Of a DNA stretch of 64,000 bases, positions 58,535 to 64,000 are shown in pieces. Below the pieces are notes generated by a model. The model was not told the origin of the DNA. It did not search any database and saw only the letters and a program-made list of their open reading frames with translations. Position numbers and translations under genes: made by a program. Origin of the DNA: Rhodoferax sp. TH121 (GTDB lineage: Bacteria > Pseudomonadota > Gammaproteobacteria > Burkholderiales > Burkholderiaceae_C); NCBI RefSeq assembly GCF_002251855.1, contig NZ_NOXW01000013.1, positions 1 through 64,000 of the forward strand, read 5' to 3'. The stretch's first letter is position 1, and every line of letters begins with the position of its first letter.

Positions 58535-58777
58535 TCAGTGCTCGTGCTTCATGCCGCAGAACTTGCCGATCGCCAAGCCTTTGCAGGCGGCTTGCAGTTC
58601 CTTGTTGCAGACGTCTTCGCCTTTGCCGGACTCGCGGCACTTGGCTGCAGCCTCGTGGGCGGCGGCCATCGCGCGGTGGCGGGCCACGTCCTGTTTGGTT
58701 TCTTCTGCGCTTTCTTTTGCTATGGAAAACGTAGCTGCTTGCGCAAGGAATACGAAGGCCAGGAGTGCTTTTTTCAT
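58535..58777 (-). CDS. small secreted Cys/His protein in the zinc region
   Basis: An 80-residue protein with a signal peptide (KKALLAFVFLAQAATFSIA) and a roughly 60-residue mature part with a helical HRAMAAAHEAAAKC stretch, four Cys (AKCRESG, EDVCNKE, AACKG, KFCGM) and a C-terminal HEH. The start has a strong AAAGGAAA. I do not know its family. The Cys/His content fits periplasmic metal binding or two disulfides. It lies 18 bp downstream of the permease gene and is probably in its transcript. Its signal-peptide codons overlap a dispersed-repeat copy. Confidence 0.75.
   Translation of the reverse strand: MKKALLAFVFLAQAATFSIAKESAEETKQDVARHRAMAAAHEAAAKCRESGKGEDVCNKELQAACKGLAIGKFCGMKHEH
58719..58750 (+). 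repeat. dispersed repeat copy within a signal-peptide coding region
   Basis: It reads GCTATGGAAAACGTAGCTGC, then TTGCGCAAGGAA. It matches the left half of the intergenic copies and encodes, antisense, the segment FLAQAATFSIA of the small secreted protein. Confidence 0.7.
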
Positions 58778-58795
58778 AAATTTCCTTTCAGAGGG

Positions 58796-59998
58796 TCAAC
58801 GGGTTTGGAGAAGTTCGAGCACGCTCACGCGGTAAGCCGCGAAGGTGGGTAAGAGCGCAGACAGCAGAGACACGCCCAGCGCCAGTGCGGGCACCACCCA
58901 CAGGGCCACAGGCCAGACCATGCCCCCGATCAGCAGGGAGTTGTCCAGCGCCAGCATCCAGGCCAGCAGCGCGGCAAAGCCCTGCCCCAGCAGCAGGCCC
59001 AGCACGGCGGCCAGCAGGCCCAGCCAGAGCGCCTCGCTCAGCAGCAGGGCGGCTACCTTGCGCGGCGGCGCACCCAGCATGCGCAAGAGCGCCAAGTCCG
59101 CCCGGCGCTCACGCACCGCGCTCCACAGCGCGATGAACACACTCAAGCCTGCCGTCAAAAGCAGCACGCCTGCAAAGGCACGCAGCACATCGGTGCCCAG
59201 GCCCAACATATGCAGCAGGCGGGTCACCTCCAGCGCGGGCGCGGCGGCCTGCATCTCGGTGCTGGTATTCACATAGCGCGGGAAGCTCAACGCCGCCATG
59301 GGGGTCTTGTATTTGACGAGCGCCATCGTGATTTCACGCTCGTCCTCCATCACCTTGCGGTCTTCCTCGTCCACGGCGGTGTAGTCCTCGTGCACCTTCC
59401 AGACAGAGGCCGTGTCAGTGAGGATCAGGCGGTCCAGCACACTGCCGCCGGGCGCCAGGATGCCCACCACGGTGTAGGGGTTGTCACCATGCAGGTGGCC
59501 ACCAGCGCCCAGCCCGTGCGAGCCCACAAAGGTCTGGCCCAGGGTGGCCCCCAACTGGCGCGCGACCGTCGCGCCCAGCACCACCTGCATGGGGGCATCC
59601 CACACCTGCCCTTGGGCCAGCTTGGCGGCGTAGTGGTCCAAGTAGGCATGCGAGGTGCCCACAATGCGGTATCCCGCAAAGTTGTCGCCCAGGCTGATGG
59701 GAATGAGCTGCGCGACCAAGGGGTTCTGGGCCAGCGCCTTCACCGCGCTCAGGGGCACATTGCCCGGCGGCACATCGATGTGCAGCACGCCCGAGAGGAT
59801 GAGCTGCATGGGGCTGCCCTTGGCGCCCACGACCACATCGATACCGGCCAGGTCACGGTCAAATGCGCGGGAGAGTTGCACCCCCACCAAAATCAAAAAG
59901 GTGATGGACGCCAAGCCCAGACTCAGCAGGAGCAGATTGAGCAGCGCGCCCAAGGGACGGGACCACAGGTAGCGCCAAGCCAGCAACAAGGTATTCAT
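58796..59998 (-). CDS. ABC transporter permease, FtsX/MacB fold
   Basis: A 400-residue permease. An N-terminal helix (LLLAWRYLWSRPLGALLNLL) precedes a periplasmic domain with DVVVGAKGSPMQLILSGVLH and three C-terminal membrane segments (LRAFAGVLLLTAGLSVFIAL; LLLSEALWLGLLAAVLGLLL; LWVVPALALGVSLLSALLP), ending YRVSVLELLQTR. VGAKGSPMQLILSGV is typical of the COG0577 group paired with small ATPases, as in the Zur-controlled PA4063-PA4066 locus. It begins 4 bp after the ATPase stop. Substrate unknown; a zinc-related role is inferred from context. Confidence 0.88.
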   Translation of the reverse strand: MNTLLLAWRYLWSRPLGALLNLLLLSLGLASITFLILVGVQLSRAFDRDLAGIDVVVGAKGSPMQLILSGVLHIDVPPGNVPLSAVKALAQNPLVAQLIPISLGDNFAGYRIVGTSHAYLDHYAAKLAQGQVWDAPMQVVLGATVARQLGATLGQTFVGSHGLGAGGHLHGDNPYTVVGILAPGGSVLDRLILTDTASVWKVHEDYTAVDEEDRKVMEDEREITMALVKYKTPMAALSFPRYVNTSTEMQAAAPALEVTRLLHMLGLGTDVLRAFAGVLLLTAGLSVFIALWSAVRERRADLALLRMLGAPPRKVAALLLSEALWLGLLAAVLGLLLGQGFAALLAWMLALDNSLLIGGMVWPVALWVVPALALGVSLLSALLPTFAAYRVSVLELLQTR

Positions 59999-60002
59999 AA
60001 CG

Positions 60003-60689
60003 CTACGTTTTTGATAGCTGCTTACGCTGCAAACGCAAGGGCTGGAAGCCGATTTGGCCATTCATTTGAGGGGAAATGAGTGCCGCTACCCGCGCATCGT
60101 GCGTGGCAATCACCAAGGTGGCTCCGTGGCTGCGGGCCGTGGCCAGCAGCAGGCCTACGGCGTCAGCGGCAGCCTCATCGTCCAGGCTGGCAGTGGGCTC
60201 GTCGGCCAGCAGCACACGCGGCTGTTGCAGCACGGCGCGCGCCAGCGCCACCCGCTGCGCCTGGCCGCCCGAGAGCTGCGCGGGCAAGCGCCGCGCCAGC
60301 TCCGCCACGCCCAGCGCGGCCAGGGTGGTGGCAATGGCAGAGGCATCTTCGGGCTGGCCGGCAGCCCACTGCGCCATGGCTAGGTTCTGCTGCACCGTCA
60401 GCGCCGCGCTGAGGTGCAATTTTTGAGGAAGAAAGCCGATAGCCCTTGCCCGCCATGCGTCAAGCGCTACTGAATGCAGAGCATCCAGCCGCTGGCCAGC
60501 CACCTCTAGCGTGCCCGCCGTGGGCGCGACCAGGCCCGCAATCAAAGCCAGCCAGGTCGATTTGCCGCAGCCTGACGGGCCGCTGAGCAGCAGCACCGTG
60601 CCCTGCGCCACCTCCACGTCGGGGAAGTGCAGCACATCACCCGCCTCAGCGCCAGGGTAGCGGTAGGCCAAGCCGCGCGTCTGGATCAT
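60003..60689 (-). CDS. ABC transporter ATP-binding protein, MacB/LolD-type
   Basis: A 228-residue ATPase. Walker A is LSGPSGCGKSTWLALIAGL, the signature is LSGGQAQRVALARAVLQQ, Walker B is VLLADEPTASLDDE and the switch His is in VIATHDARV. It pairs with the FtsX-fold permease downstream. Its ATG (60689) overlaps the TGA of zur as ATGA, so it is translated together with the regulator. The last 18 or so residues (GQIGFQPLRLQRKQLSKT) are encoded by a dispersed-repeat copy and probably replace the original end. Confidence 0.9.
   Translation of the reverse strand: MIQTRGLAYRYPGAEAGDVLHFPDVEVAQGTVLLLSGPSGCGKSTWLALIAGLVAPTAGTLEVAGQRLDALHSVALDAWRARAIGFLPQKLHLSAALTVQQNLAMAQWAAGQPEDASAIATTLAALGVAELARRLPAQLSGGQAQRVALARAVLQQPRVLLADEPTASLDDEAAADAVGLLLATARSHGATLVIATHDARVAALISPQMNGQIGFQPLRLQRKQLSKT
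60007..60060 (+). repeat. dispersed repeat copy forming the 3' end of the ABC ATPase gene
   Basis: It reads GTTTTTGATAGCTGCTTACG, then CTGCAAACGCAAGGGCTGGA and AGCCGATTTGGCC. It includes both halves of the consensus. It encodes, antisense, the C-terminal tail of the ATPase and ends two bases after its stop codon. Confidence 0.8.
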
Positions 60690-61213
60690 GCGGAGGGCCC
60701 GGCGGCAGGCTCCACGCTGGCGTGGCCCGTGGCGCAATCCACACACACGCCGCGCACCGCGAAGTCCAAGTGCATGTCCTGGTAACCCAGTGCGCGCAAG
60801 GATTCGATGGCGGTTTGTGCCGCTTTTTCCAAGTCTGCCGCGTGCAGGGCGCCGGCCAGCGGGCTGTCGCGGTGGCAGGTTTGGCACTCAAAGTGGGGCG
60901 TGGCGTGCACGCTGGCGGGCATGGCCTGGTAGCGGCGCACGCGCTGGCTGTCCACCCGGCACAGCAGCAAGCCCACCTGCGTGAGCCGATCAATCAGGCG
61001 GTAGAGGGTGACACGGTCCAACGGCTCGGCGTGGTCACCCGCCAACGACTCCTGCAGCTGCGCATGGGTGTAGCTGGTGTCGGGGTGGGCCAGCAGCCAG
61101 CCCAACACGCGGCGTGCGGCCGCCGTGCGACGCAGGCCGTGGGCAGACAGCAACGCGTCGATGGGGTTGTCGCCCTCAAGCACAGGAGTTGCAGATGGGT
61201 TGGCAGAAGTCAT
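60686..61213 (-). CDS. zur: Fur-family zinc uptake regulator Zur
   Basis: A 175-residue Fur-family repressor that would bind Zn2+ and repress zinc-uptake genes. The winged-helix part (AHGLRRTAAARRVLGWLLAH, then SLAGDHAEPLDRVTLYRLID) contains the TLYR recognition helix; the dimerisation part has CQTCHRDSPLAG (CxxC) and a second CVDC near the end, the structural zinc site. The first ATG at 61213 has GAGG 7 bases before it. It faces a ZnuABC-type operon across three operator-like palindromes. Zur rather than Fur is inferred from that context. Confidence 0.9.
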   Translation of the reverse strand: MTSANPSATPVLEGDNPIDALLSAHGLRRTAAARRVLGWLLAHPDTSYTHAQLQESLAGDHAEPLDRVTLYRLIDRLTQVGLLLCRVDSQRVRRYQAMPASVHATPHFECQTCHRDSPLAGALHAADLEKAAQTAIESLRALGYQDMHLDFAVRGVCVDCATGHASVEPAAGPSA

Positions 61214-61231
61214 ACGGGGACCTCGAAAAAA

Positions 61232-61273
61232 TGCAATTCAGTTGCACTAAACGATAAATGCAACTGAATTGCG
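61232..61273. promoter_or_regulatory. paired Zur-type operators (boxes 1 and 2)
   Basis: Box 1 TGCAATTCAGTTGCA (61232-61246) and box 2 TGCAACTGAATTGCG (61259-61273) each have the form TGCAA-N5-TTGCR. Together they make a perfect 14-bp inverted repeat, GCAATTCAGTTGCA against TGCAACTGAATTGC, with a 12-bp spacer. They sit between the divergent zur and zinc-importer starts. Confidence 0.75.
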
Positions 61274-61284
61274 TTAGACTATAT

Positions 61285-61299
61285 CGCAATCAAGTTGCA
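61285..61299. promoter_or_regulatory. third Zur-type operator (box 3)
   Basis: CGCAATCAAGTTGCA has the same CGCAA/TGCAA-N5-TTGCA form as boxes 1 and 2. It ends two bases before the ATG of the small membrane protein, where a ribosome site would normally be; no clear Shine-Dalgarno sequence is present. Confidence 0.65.
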
Positions 61300-61301
61300 T
61301 T

Positions 61302-61454
61302 ATGAGCCATTTCGTAAAACCCTCCGTCCCCCACCGCCCGCGCACCAGCGTGTTGGCCCTGCCAGCTTGGCGCCGTGTGCTGTGGACCCTGCCCGCTCTG
61401 GCCCTGCTGTGGCTGGGTGTGTGGTGGGCCAGCCTGGAGGCTGCGCCGATATGA
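61302..61454 (+). CDS. 50-residue single-span membrane protein leading the zinc-importer operon
   Basis: An open frame of 50 codons, too short for usual gene finders. The N-terminal half is basic and Pro-rich (KPSVPHRPRTSVLALPAWRR). Residues about 26-44 form one membrane segment (VLWTLPALALLWLGVWWAS). Positive charges before the segment predict an N-in, C-out orientation. Its TGA overlaps the next ATG (ATGA), which would couple it to the ATPase. It starts just after Zur box 3. I do not know the family. It could be a transporter accessory protein or merely a leader that couples translation. Confidence 0.65.
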   Translation: MSHFVKPSVPHRPRTSVLALPAWRRVLWTLPALALLWLGVWWASLEAAPI

Positions 61455-62278
61455 GCCTTTCAGCGCCCTTGGCGCACGGCCCCGCCATCACCCTGCACAA
61501 CCTGACGGTCAGCTACCGCCGCCACCCGGCGCTGCACCATGTGAGTGGCCACTTTGCGCGCGGCTCTCTCACTGCCGTCATCGGGCCCAATGGCGCAGGC
61601 AAGAGCACCCTGCTCAAAAGCCTGGCCGGGCTGCTCCCAGCCGAACCGCACGGGCAGATCACCCACACACCAGGTTTGCGCCTGGCCTATCTGCCGCAGC
61701 ACAGCGAGCTGGACCGCAGCTTCCCGCTGGATGTGCGCGACTGCGTACTCATGGGCCTGTGGGCGCAAACTGGTGCCTTCGGCAGCGCCACAGCGGCCAA
61801 GCTGGCACGGGTAGAGGCTGCGCTTGAAGCCGTGGGCTTGCAAGGCTTTGAGCACCGCCCGGTGGGCACGCTCTCCAGCGGACAGTTACAGCGCACCTTG
61901 TTTGCGCGCCTGCTGGTGCAGGACGCCGACATCATCTTGCTGGACGAACCCTTCAACGCGGTGGACAGCAAAACCACCGCCGGCCTGCTCACCCTGGTGC
62001 AGCAGTGGCACCGCCAAGGCCGCACCGTCGTAGCTGTGCTGCACGACGACGCGCAAGTGCGGGAACACTTTCCCCAGACCCTGTTGCTGGCGCGCGAATG
62101 CATTGCCTGGGGTGACACGGCCGAGGTGCTGACCGAGTCCAACCTGACCCGCGCGCGAAACATGGCGGAAGCCTGGGACGAAACAGCCGCCATCTGCGAC
62201 ATCGACGGGGAAGTCAACGGCTTGGACTTCGACACCCTGCTGGCCCGACGACTGGCCACCACCCCCACCACCGTTTAA
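61451..62278 (+). CDS. zinc/manganese-type ABC transporter ATP-binding protein (ZnuC-like)
   Basis: A 275-residue ATPase of the metal importer group. Walker A is GPNGAGKSTLLKSLAGLL, the signature LSSGQLQRTLFARLLVQ (LSSGQ rather than LSGGQ), Walker B IILLDEPFNAVDSKT and the switch His in VAVLHDDAQV. LAYLPQHSELDRSFPLDVRD is the Q-loop region typical of Mn/Zn ATPases. The C-terminal stretch (AWDETAAICDIDGEVN) is an extension. Energises import with the downstream permease and receptor. The ATG at 61451 is coupled to the small membrane gene; the frame open to 61295 is not used. Confidence 0.93.
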   Translation: MSLSAPLAHGPAITLHNLTVSYRRHPALHHVSGHFARGSLTAVIGPNGAGKSTLLKSLAGLLPAEPHGQITHTPGLRLAYLPQHSELDRSFPLDVRDCVLMGLWAQTGAFGSATAAKLARVEAALEAVGLQGFEHRPVGTLSSGQLQRTLFARLLVQDADIILLDEPFNAVDSKTTAGLLTLVQQWHRQGRTVVAVLHDDAQVREHFPQTLLLARECIAWGDTAEVLTESNLTRARNMAEAWDETAAICDIDGEVNGLDFDTLLARRLATTPTTV

Positions 62279-62280
62279 GG

Positions 62281-63177
62281 ATGCCCATGGACTTGCTGTT
62301 GGGCCCGGTGTGGGAGGCTTTGATTTCCCCTTTTTCAGAATTCGCCTTCATGCGGCGTGCGCTGGTAGCCACGCTGGCGCTGTCGCTCAGTGCTGCGCCC
62401 TTGGGCGTTTTCTTGACCTTGCGGCGCATGAGCCTGCTGGGCGACGCCCTCAGCCATGCAGTGCTACCGGGCGTGGCCATCGGTTTTATGGTGAGTGGCT
62501 TGTCGCTCACCGCGATGGCGCTGGGTGGCGTGCTGGCGGGCATGCTGGTAGCGGGCATTGCGGGTGCGGTGACCCACTTCACCACCCTGAAAGAAGACGC
62601 CAGCTTGGCCGCTATCTACCTAGTCGCCCTGGCCCTGGGAGTGACGCTGATCGCCAGCCACGGCACCCAGCTCGATCTGCTGCACATCCTGTTTGGCAGC
62701 GCTTTGGGTGTGGATAGCAGCGGTTTGCGGCTGGTCGCCGGGGTTGCCACGTGCAGTGTGCTGGCGCTGGCAGTGATGTACCGCGGCCTGGTGCTGGAAA
62801 CCTTTGACCCGGTGTACCTGACGGCCCACCGCCATGGCGTTCCGCCCTGGGTGTGGCAGCAAGGCTTCCTGATGCTGGTGGTGCTCAACCTGGTGGCGGG
62901 CTTCCAAACGCTGGGCACGCTCATGGCCGTGGGGCTGATGATGCTGCCCGCCGTAAGTGCACGCCTGTGGCACGACACCTTGCCTGCGCAACTGCTCAAC
63001 GCCAGTGCCCAAGCCGCCTTGGCCGGAGTGGCCGGGCTGCTGCTGTCCTACCACTTCGACACCCCCTCGGGCCCGACCATCATTGCCTGCGCGGGGGGGC
63101 TGTACGCCACCTCCTTGTTGTTGGCGCCCGGTGGCTGGCTACCACGCTGGTGGGCCAGCCCCCACCGGTTGGCCTGA
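62281..63177 (+). CDS. zinc/manganese-type ABC transporter permease (ZnuB-like)
   Basis: A 298-residue membrane protein of the ABC-3 family. RRMSLLGDALSHAVLPGVAI holds the ASHAVLPG signature of metal permeases, and there are about eight hydrophobic segments, including AMALGGVLAGMLVAGIAGAV, SLAAIYLVALALGVTLIASH and LNLVAGFQTLGTLMAVGLMM. LPAVSARLWHDTLPAQLL is also conserved. It starts three bases after the ATPase stop. It would form the inner-membrane channel for Zn2+ (or Mn2+). Confidence 0.93.
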   Translation: MPMDLLLGPVWEALISPFSEFAFMRRALVATLALSLSAAPLGVFLTLRRMSLLGDALSHAVLPGVAIGFMVSGLSLTAMALGGVLAGMLVAGIAGAVTHFTTLKEDASLAAIYLVALALGVTLIASHGTQLDLLHILFGSALGVDSSGLRLVAGVATCSVLALAVMYRGLVLETFDPVYLTAHRHGVPPWVWQQGFLMLVVLNLVAGFQTLGTLMAVGLMMLPAVSARLWHDTLPAQLLNASAQAALAGVAGLLLSYHFDTPSGPTIIACAGGLYATSLLLAPGGWLPRWWASPHRLA

Positions 63178-63213
63178 TTCACCCCCTGTTTTTTTTCCCC
63201 TCCCCCAACGACC

Positions 63214-64000
63214 ATGACCACACTCGACACTTTTTCCCTCCGCACCCTGCCCCGCCGCTTCCTGCTCGCCGGCGCAACCGCCCTGGCCTTGCTAGGCAGC
63301 CACGCCTTCGCTGCCGACAAACTGCCGGTGACTGCCAGCTTCAGCATCCTGGGCGACCTGGTGCGTGTGGTGGGTGGCGACCGGGTGACAGTGACCACGC
63401 TGGTCGGCCCCAACGAAGATGCCCATGTGTTTGAGGCCAAACCGTCCGATGCCAAAACTCTGCTGGCGTCCAAGCTGGTGGTACTCAATGGCTTGGGCTT
63501 TGAGCCTTGGGCGGGCAAGCTGCTCAAGTCATCGGGCTACAAGGGCGACAGTGTCGTCGCCGCCAAGGGCGTGAAGGCACGCCACATGGAAGAAGAGAAA
63601 GGCCATGCCGGCCATGCCCATGAAGAAGCCGACCCCCACGCCTGGCAAAACCCCAACAACGTGGCACTGTACGTGCGCAACATTGCGGCCGGTTTGGCCA
63701 AAGTGGACGCCGCAGGTGCTGCCACCTACCAGGCCAACGCCGAGACCTATGTGAAAGAGCTGCAGACACTGGACAGCTGGGCCAAAGCGCAGATCGCCAC
63801 CATTGCGGCGGACAAACGCAAGGTCATCACCTCACACGATGCCTTTGGCTATTTTGCTGCGCAGTACGGCGTGAAGTTTCTGGCGCCCCAGGGCGTGAAT
63901 ACCGAAACCGAGCCCAGCGCCAAACAAGTGGCCCAGCTCATCAAGCAAATCCAGCGTGAAAAAATCCGCGCCGTGTTTGTGGAAAACATGAGCAACCCCA
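63214..64000 (+). CDS. zinc ABC transporter substrate-binding protein (ZnuA-like, partial)
   Basis: The first 262 codons of a periplasmic cluster-9 metal receptor; the gene runs off the right edge. A signal peptide (RRFLLAGATALALLGSHAFA) precedes TASFSILGDLVRVVGGDRVT. Metal ligands are recognisable as His in LVGPNEDAHVFEAKPSD, the HEEADPHAWQNPNN block and SHDAFGYFAAQYGV. A short His-rich loop (ARHMEEEKGHAGHAHEEA) lies between the first and second ligands, as in zinc-specific ZnuA. It is the last visible gene of the importer operon. Confidence 0.94.
   Translation, partial: MTTLDTFSLRTLPRRFLLAGATALALLGSHAFAADKLPVTASFSILGDLVRVVGGDRVTVTTLVGPNEDAHVFEAKPSDAKTLLASKLVVLNGLGFEPWAGKLLKSSGYKGDSVVAAKGVKARHMEEEKGHAGHAHEEADPHAWQNPNNVALYVRNIAAGLAKVDAAGAATYQANAETYVKELQTLDSWAKAQIATIAADKRKVITSHDAFGYFAAQYGVKFLAPQGVNTETEPSAKQVAQLIKQIQREKIRAVFVENMSNP

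Noticed and set aside
1..64000. CRISPR arrays, rRNA or tRNA genes, prophage or transposase genes
   Set aside because: Looked for direct repeats with spacers, cloverleaf-like sequences, rRNA signatures and transposase/integrase proteins on both strands; none found by eye.

Overview
The window is high-GC DNA with gene content typical of a free-living betaproteobacterium of the Comamonadaceae (Rhodoferax/Polaromonas/Acidovorax-like). Supporting points are a BktB-type thiolase very close to the Ralstonia enzyme, DUF1631 paralogs, a TctB-type transporter subunit, an Entner-Doudoroff edd-eda pair behind a HexR-like box, and an RpfE-like/RecJ pair. No rRNA, tRNA, CRISPR array, prophage or recognisable transposase gene was found. 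The window looks chromosomal: mostly housekeeping and metabolic genes, short gaps and many 4-bp ATGA overlaps.

Layout. 1-7.1 kb (minus strand): a cut-off tctB, a GspE/MshE-type secretion/pilus ATPase, a spermidine-synthase-like protein, a TatD hydrolase, a Leu/Ile/Val-type binding protein and the lipoprotein-release pair lolC-lolD. 7.1-13.5 kb (plus): rpfE-like and recJ, a solute-binding gene on the minus strand broken by one in-frame stop, a Nudix hydrolase, a ZntB/CorA-like transporter and an SDR. 13.9-27.3 kb: ppk2, bktB, two diguanylate cyclases around a nitronate monooxygenase-like enzyme, a 2OG-Fe dioxygenase, hemerythrin, YitT, an MDR reductase, an MshA-like pilin, a serine hydrolase, a core-MetE methionine synthase and a Kv-like channel with a zinc ribbon. 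27.4-32.1 kb: the general amino-acid ABC operon aapJQMP behind a strong sigma-54 promoter match. 32.1-45.3 kb: a BVMO-like flavoprotein, an M14 peptidase, a flavin reductase, a TAXI receptor, ettA between two DUF1631 paralogs, and rhlE whose RGG tail overlaps the next gene. 45.3-54.5 kb: small enzymes, a WYL regulator, LysE, eda-edd, a MobA-like nucleotidyltransferase and pdxH.

54.9-64 kb looks like a zinc-homeostasis region. A Zur-type repressor faces a ZnuCBA-type importer across three operator-like palindromes. A 50-residue membrane protein, too short for usual gene calling, is the first plus-strand gene. On the zur side follow an ABC ATPase, an FtsX-fold permease and a small Cys/His secreted protein. 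Beyond a LysR regulator and a metallo-beta-lactamase-fold protein lies a DUF3299 protein. This resembles the Zur-controlled PA4063-PA4066/Zrg type of second zinc ABC system.

Two families of non-coding repeats run through the window. One is a 375-bp foldback element in two inverted copies, both at tail-to-tail gene junctions. The other is a roughly 30-65-bp motif with the core AGCTGCTYGCGCA, found about a dozen times. Some copies lie between genes; others lie inside reading frames, where they encode parts of signal peptides or a C-terminal tail.
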